Of a stretch of 42,241 nt of DNA, positions 1 to 11,707 are shown piece after piece. A model generated the notes under the pieces. It was given only the letters and a program-made list of their open reading frames with translations, had not been told where the DNA came from and ran no database searches. The stretch is from Candolleomyces eurysporus (Eukaryota > Basidiomycota > Agaricomycetes > Agaricales > Psathyrellaceae): assembly GCA_027579435.1 (NCBI GenBank), contig JANBPK010001256.1:1-42241 (forward strand), in the 5' to 3' direction. How positions within the stretch are numbered: position 1 is the first letter of the stretch; the number at the start of each line of letters is the position of its first letter. The position numbers and the translations under genes are program-made.

Positions 1-522
1 GGGTCAGTTTCTACCTGCTTGTTTTGGTCTGGTCTGGAGGACGGATTGGCTCCTCATTTGCTTACTGGCTACGTCTTTGCGTACCTGCGACTGAGTCGTT
101 CGGGTTTCTTTTGTCTCCCATTCATGAATCGCTCTTCCCCAGTCTTACTCATCTACATTTTTTCCCCGTAATCTTTCGCTACCCCTGTTGTTTAATTAAC
201 TCCTCCCCTCCCCCATCCCTGCATAGATACAATGGCATTTTCTGTGTACATTGAATAGTGCGATAAAACGAATGTATGTTGTGCCAACATTTGTAGCAAA
301 TCCATCCCTCTTCTCCTCCCAAGGCTTTCGACCCTGGATTGTTGTCAGGGTAATCAAGCGCCCGGGTGTTTGAACCGAATGGGTGTGGGAAAAACCAAAG
401 CGGTCGCGAAAGGACCAGGCGCGTCACAGTCGCGTCCTTGACTCACCGGTCTTCTCGCGACAATTCTGAGGCGGCCCATGATTGCAGCATCTCTCTCCCT
501 GTAAACGTCGAACATACAAACG
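1..522. other. Intergenic, no gene recognised
   Basis: Pyrimidine-rich sequence in the first 250 bases is compatible with the 3' untranslated end of a plus-strand gene outside the window, but no coding segment can be supported. The last 150 bases before the NBS1 start contain GCGCGTCA and TCGCGTCC words that could belong to its promoter; no TATA box is evident. Confidence 0.4.
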
Positions 523-3500
523 ATGTGGCTGATCTCTGGGCCCTTTGACGGGGAGGTCGTCGGGGAAGTAAACTTCCAAAGTGAGTCTGAACTGTAATCG
601 TCGCGTCTCCGAATGTGGCTGGCTGACTGGTGGCTGACAACCAGAGACCAAGCTGTTGAAGACGGATAGAGACTACAAGGTTGGAAGGAAGGGTACAGAC
701 TTGCTGATCAATAGCAAGAAGATATCCGCACCCCATGGGTGCTTTGCTGTTGCCAAGTTTGGTGTCAAGGACATTGTGAGTCCACCCGTCCTCCAGCCTG
801 TTGTCGCTTTCAGTGCTGATAAACCAACCCTATTTGTGTCAAATTTGGACAGGAGAACCCCACGAGCGTTCCTGGGCTCACGTTTACGAGCCAGAAGAAG
901 ACGTTCAAAGTTATTAGGGGCGACAATGCCTTGGATTACTCGATTGGCGTCTCTGCAGAATTGCAGGACGGAGACGAAGTAGTTCTCTTGCCGGGGCATA
1001 ATGTCAAGTGCGCATCTCATGCTCTCATGCCCCTTACAACGCTGACGATCCACGTCGCCTTGCAGAGTTCATTGGTTGAAAGTATGCTGTTACCCAAGCT
1101 CAGAACTGGAAGACACCTCTCGCTGCGGCCCACTCGGTGCGTGTTGTCGTATACAACAGTCCGCAGCTCGACCCAACCTGACATACATATCTCTGCCACC
1201 ATAGGCATCCACGTCGTCTCCCAACCAAGCCCCGACGTGACCCACCACCTCACTTCAGAGTTCTCCGCATCAGCGGACATCGCGACCTCTCTCATCTCCT
1301 CTGCCCGCTTCGTCAAACCCGAATGGCTGCAAGAGGTTCTTCGCCTGGGCGACCCCGCGTCCCCAGGCACCATCTCACCTTTTGAAGAGAACTTTAATCT
1401 GCCTTCTGTCACGAAGTACAGGCCCGGCTTTGCTTCAACACTCGACCCGCCACNAAAAAGTCTACAATATCTGGGAACCAAACGAAGAGCGGCTGCATAT
1501 CTTCAAGGAATACCGATTCTTGTGCGTCGGAGAGAAAGCGAGACCCGCACCTTTGGACCTGAGACAAATGCTCGAACGCGGAGACGGCACGTACGAGAAC
1601 TTTGACGTCCATCTGGGTGTAGATAAGTTCCGTCGGGCCGTTACAAGAGGACTAGCGAAGCAAGGGAAGAAGCTGGTCCTTGTCGGCGATGAAAGCTTGC
1701 TTGCTGCTGCTGTTGGAAAGGATGTTCTGAGGGATTTTGTGCAGGAAGCGACAAAGTAAGTTTTTCTCTTGGTGTTTCCACTTGCTTGTTAAATGACCTT
1801 TGGCAGTTGTAATTTGAAAATCTCCCCTCCGGAGTCCCTTGTTCAGGCCGTTTTAGAGGTTGATACTTCGAAGCTTGATCCTCCTCCGCCCCCTGAGCCA
1901 TCTGCCGAAGAAGGTAAGTCAGACGTTTGTGCGTTTTTGGTGAATGTAACGCATAATTCCTTTCTTTCCTTGCAGAGAGTGTAGCTCCCAACACAATTGA
2001 ACAAGAGTCGCCCATGGTGGTGGAGGAGGAATCCGCTCCCGCTCCGCCTCCGACACGCCGTCGTTTGCTAAAACGAACAGCTGCTTCTCGGGAGCCTTCC
2101 GTCGCTCCTGAACCTCAGCCAGAATCGCGGAATGCAGAACCACCACCAAAACCTGTGATGCGTTTGAAGCGGGTGCGTGCCCTCGCCTTTCCGTGCTTAT
2201 CTCTTCTGATTATGAACGACGCACGACTAGGCAACCCGCCGACACCAGGATTCCGACATGGTGACGGGATTAGATGACCCATCTTCCATCCTCGACTCAG
2301 TCCCCGACTTGGATCCTGCACCTACACCAATGAATGTTGAAGCTCCTATTGTATGCATCCATATTATGGTTTCTAGTCCCTTTGCTTACCCATTTGGCAT
2401 CTAGGCTCCGACGCCAACCAAACCAGCCAGACTCAAACGTAGGGCGAAACAAGCCTCCACAGTCGAGTCCAACCCGCTTGAATCTGTCCAAGAAACATTT
2501 GAAATTCAAGATTCGTACCGAGAGCCACCGCTCAAGAAATTTAAAGCCCTGTTTGACGCGAGTGATCCTGATAGGCTCTCTCAAACGGGCGGTGTGTTGG
2601 AATCGCAGACTGGGCCGGACGACGACGTCTTTGGAGGGATGACAACAGGCACCGGCTCGCAAACTCAAACCGAAACGCAAGCTAGAACACACAATAGCAG
2701 TGGCAGTTCGAAACAGTCTTCAAAGCGTGGAGCTTCGTTGACAGTTCTTCGGCAGGAGGAAGAGGAGAGCCCGCCTATGACCGTGGAATCAACTGGTGTG
2801 TCTAAGAAAAGGAGGCTAGAAGAAGTTGTTGGGGACGACAACGACGACGCCGAGATGAACAATGCGAGTGCAGAGGGCCCTGCTAAGAAGAAGAGGACCA
2901 CAATGCCACCGCCTAGTAGTACTCGAAGCGTAGCCGGTGCTCCTGCCAGCACTCCTGCTGCTGGGCCTTCGTCCTCCAACGCTCGAGGGGCAAGCAAACC
3001 TCCTTCCACGGCACCCCAACCGTTCGCATCACCGTCGAAATCTAAACCAAAGGCTAAAGGAGCAGACCCCGGCAAACCGGACAAGGACACAGCGTTCCTC
3101 AAAGCCATTGCGTCGACAAAGCGGGGCAAGAAAAACGAAGACGAATTTGATCGAGAGTTTAACAAATTGAAAATCTCGAAACCTGATCTGAATAGCAATA
3201 ATGCAGATGAACCAGAGAAGGAATGGGCCGTCTTAGCTGAGTTTGGCGATGACACTGGGTTGCGAGGGAATTTCATGACGATCCTCGAGATGGAGGTCTT
3301 CAAGCAACGCACAGATAATGGACAGCGAGCAGGGACGAGCAGGGAAGGGAAGCCAGAGTGGCAAGGGAAGCCCAACTTCAAGAAGTTCAAAAGAAAGGAT
3401 GTCCACACTGAGAGACCCAAGATCGCGCTGTATGTGAACGACGAAGATGATTGTGGGTTGGGATCAAGTAAGCCTTGTTTCATTGTTCGATCCGGTGAGT

Positions 3501-4129
3501 TACATAGTCTAACGATGCGGCCTCGCAGCGTACTGGAAAAGCGGCAACTCTCAATCACNAAACACAAGTCAAANGGGGCTTCTCAGGAGGCACCAAAGTC
3601 AAAACCAAAACCAAAATCAACAGCCAAATCCAAGCGAGGTCCGACCGCAGAGCCATCAGATGGTGAGGGCGATGAGATACCACCTCCACCGCCCGCCCAG
3701 CACGCTCGGTCTCAGCGGGGTGCTTCCAAGCCGCCTTCCTCGAGTAAGCCTGCTTCCAGGGCAAGTTCCCGAGCAGGCTCCGCCGCTCCGTCCACGCAAA
3801 AGAGGAAAGCTAGCGCCACTACCTCTCGTCGCCGTCAGATTACCATCGTCGAGGAAGATGACGATGACGACGGGGAAGAACCGTTGTTCTTGCCGAATGA
3901 CGATCCTATGAGTCAAGATATGTTCGTTGACAATGTCGAAGAGGACGACCAAGTGAGCACGCTGAGGTCGAACGGGTCGTTTGAAAGACCCAAGGCAGCA
4001 CCGAAGAAGTCTGCGGCTGCTGCTACAACCGCGAAGGGGAAAGCGAAGGGCGCCCCCAAGAAAAAGGCTATGATTCGGGACGATTCGGACGACGAAGCCG
4101 TTTTCAAGGGATTCGGGAGGAGGAAATAA
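523..4129 (+). CDS. NBS1: NBS1/nibrin homologue, Mre11-Rad50-Nbs1 complex subunit
   Basis: Ten exons: 523-580, 645-775, 853-1007, 1066-1136, 1205-1755, 1807-1913, 1976-2172, 2231-2350, 2405-3467, 3529-4129, giving 1016 residues once the ambiguous bases at 1454, 3559 and 3574 are ignored. The start MWLISGPFDG matches the MW start of nibrins. An FHA domain follows (GRK at 33-35, then KKISAPHG), then VHWLKVCCY and a BRCT region with FVKPEWL near residue 179 and a second BRCT-like stretch to about 330. The long acidic, Ser/Pro-rich middle is disordered. Near residue 787 lies NFKKFKRK, matching the KNFKKFKK Mre11-binding motif of nibrin, followed by a conserved GLGSTYWK stretch. The end, DDSDDEAVFKGFGRRK, resembles the acidic-aromatic-basic ATM/Tel1-binding tail. 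In known fungi the protein brings Mre11-Rad50 to nuclear DNA breaks and activates the checkpoint kinase. Every exon joins in phase, which strongly supports the model. Confidence 0.93.
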
Positions 4130-4543
4130 CAGAATGCGCCCGATGGGACGGGGACCTCTGGCGTTCTCCCTGATACGCACTACTACTACGTTTGCTTTGC
4201 TACGCCCGCTCGGTATACCTATTTTTGCTTTTTGGACTCATTTGCTTATTTGATTTCATTCTTCTTCTTGCTTTAATGCATAACTTCTTCCACAGTAATC
4301 ATTTTCTGATAACGCTGATTCTTGTCTTTCTTCCTGGAAAAGACCATGCTCGGCAAGGACTTGTCGGACCGTAGTGGGTAATGGGCGCCAAACCTTAATC
4401 GAGAGAAGGCATATAAAACGTCACAGCATGGTGTGATGAGAATTCTGTGACATGCCCACTATTAGTACCTCTTTCCCGCTCCTTCATCTCTTTCTCCGAG
4501 TGTTTCCATCCACATTTACATCTACTGACCTCCCCCTTCCGAG
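4130..4543. promoter_or_regulatory. 3' region of NBS1 and promoter of the next gene
   Basis: T-rich sequence after the NBS1 stop fits a 3' UTR. A TATAAAA box at about 4412-4418 lies 125-130 bases before the next gene's start codon and is a plausible core promoter. No other feature seen. Confidence 0.5.
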
Positions 4544-6170
4544 ATGCATCCTCCTTCGCCGGTTCAATCAGAGTGAGTCTGTCCAGCTTTACACCGCCCT
4601 GATTTGCTGTTCTGACCGAACCTCCTTCCCCAATATAGGCCTGGTGCTCAAAAGAGCGAAATCGTCCATATCAGTGAGTCGGTACAGTGCTTGTGTCTGA
4701 AAGAGCCCGTGTACTAACATGTACCATTCGAAATGCAGTTAGGGACGTGCGAAATATGAGATTAGATGATCATGAAACAACAGCGCCGNCCCCCCAGAGA
4801 CCAAATGACCCCATGCCCTGATACCCTCTTTCCGGCGTTACAGGTGGCTCATTTACAGTGAGTTTCGAGTATCAGTTGTGATTCCTGGTGTAACTGACAG
4901 TAATTTGATTCTAGGCCGACGCTGGAGGATGAAGTTTTGCCACACCTCAGTGAGACGTTTCGATATTGCTGTTGAGATGATCACGAGGGCTAACGAGTTG
5001 TAGGCCAAGGTGTTAGGAACTTGAAATTGTCTGACTACAGACCCATACCTTTGGCAACTTCTGAGACGCCCAGAACACTATCATCGCTGGCGTGCTCTCA
5101 GCGCCTTCAAGACGTATTTGAATCAAGTGGATCATCACCGTCTTCATCCAGAAGCAGACCATCCTTGACCCCCTTTGATCAAGTTTACCAATTGGAGACA
5201 CCACCTCCTCCATCCTCGAACTCGGAGCCAGAGCTCACTCCTTTCCCTCAGTCCCTTCAATCTTATACCCCCGGTCCAAGTCGACCTCATCCACGACCTC
5301 TCCCTTCACTACCGTCGTCACACCACCGGAGGCGTCTACGGCTAGGCCTAGCCCCTCATCATGACCCCTCCAATCCGACTGGCGTGAACGCCCAGCACCC
5401 CGTCGGATACCCTTTCTATATCACCCAGCTTTCGGCTCACCTCGGGGAGCGAGACAACTGCTACCCATTATGGTACCAAATCCTTGCCTATTGGTTTCCT
5501 CAGCACGAAGGATTCGAGATCTACAACGAGTGGCAGCCACCGTCATATGACGGCGTGCAGCCCAATATTTTCAATCCAACTGTTGCTTCGATTGCTGTCG
5601 TATATGGGAGGAGTCCCGTGGTTCTTCTGCAGATACATGATTTTTATTCGGTTGTGTCGGACTTTGTTAGTACGCCACAACCCTCATCCACTCCCAGGTC
5701 GCCATCATGGTCCTCAACAAGACGGCGTTCGTCAGGACGTTCCAATTTACCTTCACCTTCCAGTAGCTCTCACCGCTCAACATCACTTTCGTCCCATCCT
5801 TACCTGAGTCGTCCTCTTCTCCCTTGTCAAACAGANTTCGTCCCCTCCTCCGTCACCCCCGGTAAAGATCAGTGAAAAGGAGAAAGCGGCGATGAAAGTG
5901 GGCGCTGAACGACTCTTCGATGACGCCGCCCTCTTTAGCTCGCTCTCCACCCTCTGCGTCATCGCAACCATGGGTAAATACTGGAGTGGCTTCTCAAGGT
6001 CCACAGATATGACGAGCGGGGATGCGCGGGTGATGTTGGGCGGATTTGAGTGGTTTGGAAATTGGGACTCCATGGCGGGTGCTGTGGGGAAAAGCTCCTT
6101 TGAGGTGATGGGCAGGTGCTTTGAGGCTGCTAAGAGGAATTGCAGAGCGGTAAGGAGGGAACGTGAATGA
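4544..6170 (+). CDS. Hypothetical fungal protein, five exons
   Basis: Exons 4544-4572, 4639-4673, 4739-4857, 4915-4949 and 5004-6170 join in phase to give 460 residues when the ambiguous bases at 4789 and 5836 are ignored. I do not recognise the function. The N-terminal 150 residues are Pro/Ser-rich. The middle (HPVGYPFYITQLSAH... YPLWYQILAYWFPQHEGFEI) and the end (KEKAAMKVGAERLFDD... VIATMGKYWSGFS) look like a folded domain of the kind common in agaricomycete proteins of unknown function; a very degenerate PD-(D/E)XK-like core is conceivable but the acidic and lysine positions are not convincing. Between about 5670 and 5830 the open frame encodes a Ser/Arg-rich stretch, while another frame encodes a more protein-like hydrophobic segment (TTLIHSQVAIMVLNK) that stops at 5764, so an unrecognised intron or indel there is possible. 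Confidence 0.6.
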
Positions 6171-6627
6171 GAGAAGGGGAGGACTGGTTCAGCTTCTTCG
6201 TGTTCAAGGTAGCCTGTAGTTACATAAATACATCTTATAATGAGCGGCATTGCGATAGAAGCATACCGTGTCCGTAAAAGAAAGCCCACAAACACGGCAC
6301 CAGAACATGTGTAGCTTCTCCCGGAAGGTAGCCTACGGGTCTGCGCATGACGTAGTTGCAGTGGATTCAGAAGCCGCAACACGATGTCTCGGTCTCCCGT
6401 TTCTCTGCCCCGCAGATCCTGCTTCAACGAGACGGAAAGGGGCTCGCGTTACTGCCCAGTATAGAGTAGCTGAGCCGACTGGCTGCGCTTCAGCTTGTGT
6501 CGCGGGACGCTTAGAATCGGATTGCCCAAGCGCCTAACAGGCGCTTTGGACCGTGTGACCTCACGGCTTCCATTGATATCGATGTCAGCATCAGCGTTGC
6601 TGCTCCCTCACAGCTACCACCATCATC
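6171..6627. other. Intergenic, no gene recognised
   Basis: Spacer between two plus-strand genes; short open frames on both strands have no recognisable content. It holds the promoter and 5' leader of the NACHT gene. Confidence 0.4.
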
Positions 6628-8734
6628 ATGTCCAATGTGTCGTACTTTGGGAACGCTAACAATGTCGTCGCAAAAAAGCTGACTTTCAATACCTACGTGT
6701 CGGATGGTGATGGTCGGTGAATCGAAGTCATGTAAGGAGAGTTGACTAAACTGATGAACCTGATACTAGCCCTTCAATTTTTGTACAACCACTCCGCAAC
6801 AGGAGCTATGCACGACTCGGAAGAACGGTTTCCTTCCCCATTGTGCCACGCCGGAACTCGCAAGGCTGTTGTGACTCGCATTACCGCCTGGTATGGGTAC
6901 TTGACCCGACCTAAGAAGCGAATTATGTGGGTTCACGCGCCGGCAGGGTACGGCAAGACCGCTGTTGCAGGAACGGTCTCGAAGATATTGGAAGAGCAAG
7001 CGGGGCTAGATTTCTGTCCTGTGGGGGCTACGTTCTTTTTCTGGAGGACGTCTCCAGAGCGCAACAGCCCCGCATGCTTCATCATCACCATTGCGTACCA
7101 GCTCGCTATGTCGATTCCCGAGCTTAAGCCCCATATCGAGAATGCAATCAAACAGAATCCAATGATTCTCAAGAAGGCTCTCGAAGTTCAGCTTGTCAAG
7201 CTGATCGTTGAGCCTTTCAAGGCCCTGGGCCAGCATGTCGAGGAGATGCCAAATCGATTGATTATCGTCGACGGCCTCGACGAGTGTATCAACTCGAATC
7301 AGGAGTCCCGAGTGGAGAAGAAGTACGCAGAAGATCAGGAAAAGGTTCAGGTCCGGGTCCTTGACCTCATTCATACCCTCCAATCCCTTCAGCTTNCCCC
7401 TCTCCTTTCTCATCCTCAGCAGGCCGGAGCCATGGATCAAGCAACACATCGAGTCAAGGTCATTCAGGTCTTCCGTCGAGATCCTGGACCTCTACGAAGT
7501 GGGGGACCATATGAACGACATGGAGGCCTACATACGGGCAGAGTTATCTCGCATCGCATCAACCATCGACCATTCATCAAATGACGGAGATGTAGAATGG
7601 CCCGGAGAGAATCTTGTGAAGAACTTTGTTTGGAGGACCGATGGTCACATGCTGTATGCTTCTACAGTAATCCGGCACATCGACGATCCATACGATGACC
7701 CTAGGAGCCGTCTCGACAACATTCTCAACTATTCAAAACCAGATTCTGACCTCGTTCACTCTACACCTTTCTTATCCCTCTATCAGCTCTACAAGCAAAT
7801 TATTCAATCGTGCCCCGCAAGTAGCCACCGTCTCATGATCGAGGTGCTTGAAGATGTTGTGGCCGCACGAATGATCCTTTCAGGTGGTATAAATCTTCCT
7901 CGCGCTCTCGTCACCCTGGATCGCCTTTCTGGCCGAGCGCATGGCAGCGGAATTCGAGCTGTTCGAGGTCTGCATGCGGTGCTACACCTACATACGAATG
8001 AACGCAACTGGTTTACTCATTCCTCTTTCACCGGGTTCTTGACATCCCCCGAGCTCTCACCTGACTTCACCGTCGACTTAACAAGGGCGTGGAGACGACT
8101 CTCATGGGGGTGTCTCAATTCAATGTCTACGATTACACTGCAGAGTGTGGACGAAGACCATCATCAGGTCGCCCTGGCCAAATGGTCATGGCTTTGGGGT
8201 GCCTTCCGCATCTCGAATCCACCGCTCGCTGAAGCCGAGTATCTCCCTATGGTCCGGAAATTGCTGGAAATCGACTGGACAGCTTGCCTTGTCAAATCAT
8301 TTCAACGTACAACCTCATTCCCTCCTTCATTACGCACCCCCATTAATCGCTGTGTCCCTCCACCGACCGAGGATGTTCTCAACTCCGAATCTAGGCTCTT
8401 CCAACAGGTGGATTCGCACCTTCGTTCGTCGGCGCAGGGTGCCTTGGTGTCGTTCCTGAAAATCTATCAACCGCCGTTGGCCGGCCGTGCCCATGTCAGC
8501 GCGCCTTTTGTTGACAATCTGTCGTCATACCTATCTGCACTCAAGCCGCGTACGGAAGACGTGAAGGAATGGGAGTCTGACAATGTGGTACAGGCTTTGA
8601 AGAACCTTTGGCAGGAGAATCAAGCGTCCTTTGACGTATTGGTTGAAGGCCTCAAGGGGTGGTGGAAGTATAGACGTGGAGTCGAGACCGTCATCAATCA
8701 TATTTGCCAGAACAGCACTAATACTCTCATGTAA
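6628..8734 (+). CDS. NACHT-domain NTPase (NLR-like), complete
   Basis: Two exons, 6628-6712 (or -6706) and 6770-8734, give about 682 residues when the ambiguous base at 7396 is ignored. The N-terminus MSNVSYFGNANNVV resembles the short leader that precedes NACHT in agaricomycete NLR-like proteins. The ATPase has Walker A APAGYGKT (near residues 85-92), a hydrophobic-acidic Walker B IIVDGLDE (193-200) and the sensor-like LSRPEPW motif. The C-terminal 400 residues are helical and lack WD40, ankyrin or TPR repeats that I can see. Fungal NACHT proteins act in the cytoplasm as signalling ATPases, some in non-self recognition and programmed cell death; a specific role here is inference. The gene's 3' end and downstream flank recur in inverted orientation at the right end of the window, and an F-box gene follows in both places. 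Confidence 0.88.
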
Positions 8735-9996
8735 AGGGAGAGCATATATATTGGGGATTTTAGTATATGAATATGGAATCTTGAGCTGAGTCTTGACATT
8801 AACAATCAGAAAGCAACACAAGAGCATCAAGAAGAGGACAATAGGCAGAAAGCTGGGCCCAATCTTTGCGTCTGTTTTTTTTTTCGCGTTTTCAGACGCC
8901 CACCACCCCTGCCCGCCATCTAGTGTTAGGCTAGCTTGCCTCTCAGGTGGCTCGCCATGATGGCGTCACGGGCCGCAGGCAAGGATCATGTTCCACATCT
9001 TGTGCAGGTTCTGATAAAACTAAGATTTTTAACTACAAGTCAATGGTATGGAGCTCTGGAGAGTTTCAATTACAATTCTGCAGAAGTTCTGGGGTGATCC
9101 TAGGGATTTCCAGGGCGTCTGGTTCTGATCGTTTGGCGCCATGCGAAGACGTAGTAGTGGCGGTGCGGGCGCTCAGTGATCGACAAAACAGCCTAACGTG
9201 ACATGGCTGTATTGCAGTGCCATAGAGCTCAGAGCCACAATTAACAGCAATCACATCATCGCGATGGTCTCGAAGACCAACAGCGATTACAATCTTGGGT
9301 GAGCCTGCTCGCCGTGCAACGATATATTCCAAGTGCCGGCACTTTCGGATTACTGTGGGCAGCAGGGCGCTGACTTGACCAGTGTCCTCAGGTAATTAAG
9401 AGAATCACAAGTTTGAAGTGCATACGGTGGGAGTTGAAGCGGACATGATGTACCGAGAGCTGGCATGTTGACTGGCACATGAATTATGGACACGTTTGTC
9501 CAACTAGACAGATGTCCAAAGTAAACCTGTGTGAAGCGGCCGATGCTCTGCACAGCAAGCCCCGAGATATTTTTTACTGGTATGAAAGCAGAAGGGGGCA
9601 ACTAAATGGAAGAAGAGCAGCGACGACCCTTGCACCGATACTGCCCTTTCTGACCTGGAGGAAGATGGAACCAGAAGTAGTAATAAAACCCCACGAACCT
9701 GTTATCGGAGAGCAGCGGCCGGGTGATGGCTGCAGATGCCGGAAGCACCGTCGACCTCTAGTCAAAAAGGCCTCGGAATAAGCTCCGTTTGCAACTAATA
9801 CTGCGGGCACTCGTTGACGGCGAGACAGCTCAACATTGCTGCCGCGTACAGTGCCACAGGACCCAAAACCACATTTAACAGCAGAGCACCACGTATCCGC
9901 AATGGTCTCAAAGACCACCCGCGATTAATCTTGAGTAAGGCTGTTCACCGTCGTATCTTTCAAGTTCATTGACTACATATTCAATTCACAGCGATC
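8735..9996. repeat. Spacer made of duplicated flank and promoter segments
   Basis: No gene. From 8735 to about 8880 it matches the flank after the second NACHT gene (inverted, about 41945-42050). Bases 9160-9320 are a copy of the F-box upstream region with no F-box gene after it. Bases about 9350-9480 recur at about 16950-17070. From about 9490 to 9996 it matches the upstream flank of F-box gene D (inverted, about 41536-41950). A poly-T tract lies at about 8874-8882. Confidence 0.75.
9160..9330 (+). repeat. Orphan copy of the F-box upstream region
   Basis: Shares GGTGCGGGCGCTCA, GCAGTGCCA, GACCAACAGCGATTACAATC and a GTGAGC splice-donor-like end with the leaders of the F-box genes, notably that before gene B. 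No F-box coding sequence follows, so this looks like the remnant of a deleted or incompletely copied gene. Confidence 0.7.
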
Positions 9997-11707
9997 ATGT
10001 CGATTCTTCAAGACTTTTGGTGCACCGACGAACTAGCACTACATACCTTCGCCTCTTTACCTGTTTCCGACCTTCGAAATTGCGCTCAGGTTTCCCGGTC
10101 CTTCAATCGCATCGCCGTACAGTCAATCTTGGATCAGCATAAAATCTGGAACGCACAACAATCCGTAGCCCTTCAGCTGGCAGATAATCCGAACGACCTG
10201 GATAGCCTCTCAGCACTCCTCCTGTCAATCCATGTCAAGAACCTGGCCCATGTCATATTCAACTTGAAGAAGGTGGTCTCGCTACCGTCAGCTCTCAAGA
10301 CCTTCCACAAAATGCAGAGGCTCGTTGATCGAATGACATCGCTGGGCGCGGTGCATGTCAATTGGCCTTCAGCCACCACCCATAAACAACCCATCAGTGA
10401 CAAGATGCTGGCCACTGCATGCAAATGTGTGGAGGAGTTTCTAGACACAATCATTTCCAAGGGTTGTACTACGTTGCAACTTGATGGTTTCTACGCCTTT
10501 GCATCCAACTACAAGCTGAAGNAAAAACCCCGCTTTCACAGCTGCAGAAATCCCTAGGGCACCGGCGGTTGTGAAGTTATCCATTTGGGAAAGTGCCAAG
10601 GGACATCTTCCCACTCGACATGCCAGAGCGGCCTCAGATGTACTGTCACCGCTTTCAGAAGAAGGGAATTATTCTCGGAAATCGAGTCTCTTTTCCATCT
10701 CTACTCCCTGGATATCCCTTACACCTTCCTCGANGCTCAGTCAAGTCACCAAACTCGCGACATTCAATGCGCACTCTACCGGCGTCTTCCGACCGCCATT
10801 CTCACAATGGACCTTCGCCCTCCTTAAGGCATCCGCCGTAACATCCATGAAACTCTCCTTCAAAGATGTCCCGGACAATGTCGTTGAGTTCAAACTCATC
10901 CTCGATCGTTTAGCCGAAGCCGTTCCCAATGTCACCGCCATACATCTCACTGGTGCCAGACCAGGCCTCATGAAGGATGTCGTAGCCTGGCTGGGCCGCT
11001 TTCAGCAACTGGAGGTCCTCAAGATAGAGCCGAAATGTTTTTCCAAGGGAAACGATATCGATGATCTGGAGCTTCAAGCCCTCGCACGCCTCCCACACAT
11101 GAAACAACTCCGTTCATCTCCATATTTCCTATGTGCCTACCTAGCCTCCTGTCGTAGCGTCGATGGAGGATCCCTTCCGGAAAATTTGAAGAGGGTGATC
11201 ATGAAGCACAAGTGGACGTCGTCTACCCATTCGGCAGTTTCAGCTTTCATAAAGGATGTCGAGCGGCTTCACAACGCAATCGTAGAGGCATCTCCGGAAC
11301 CAGACCCACAAGATATTACCCTCCGGATAGTTTTGACTTTCGATCGGTTTCCCGACAGAGCCGAAGCGTTGAGCCGTATGTGGAATCGACTTGACTCCCG
11401 TATACTTCACCCTTCCAGTGACGCTAAGGTGTCACTTGAAACTCCACCATGCTTTCGGCCCATCAAGTCTTGGCCTCAGCTATGCCTCGAGTTGACGCTT
11501 ACAGCCACAGCAGACGAAATACAACGGGGAGTCGTGGATGAAGAAGTTGTAGCATTTTGCAGGATGTTCCCTACCTTGAGGGAAATTATGTTGTGCTCTC
11601 CATGTTCCCCAGCTGATTACCCTCGTTCAGGACTGACTCTTAGGAGAGAACGATTGGACAAACTCCAGTCCGTCTTTCCTGGGCTCCTTTATGCCTGGGT
11701 ATATTGA
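9997..11707 (+). CDS. F-box-like protein, paralogue A
   Basis: Single coding exon of 569 residues if the ambiguous base at 10522 is ignored; this gives LKKNPAFTAAEIPRA, matching the paralogues, so the apparent frameshift is an artefact. The first 50 residues (DFWCTDELALHTFASLPVSD then CAQVSRSFNRIAVQSILD) have the Leu/Pro, Arg and Trp pattern of an F-box, which in known proteins binds Skp1 in an SCF ubiquitin ligase. The rest is leucine-rich with repeated LxxLP/LEVLKIEP units, probably a divergent LRR-type substrate platform. An apparent 5' UTR intron (GTAAGG to CACAG) ends five bases before the start codon. It follows the NACHT gene in the same direction, as its counterpart D does at the other end. 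The family's substrate cannot be told from sequence. Confidence 0.85.

Noticed and set aside
6268..6537. Short plus-strand frame before the NACHT gene
   Set aside because: Cys/Ala-rich, no homology recognised, likely leader or spacer sequence.
10522..10522. Frameshift pseudogene call for F-box A
   Set aside because: Ignoring the ambiguous base restores a 569-residue frame identical in layout to the intact paralogues.
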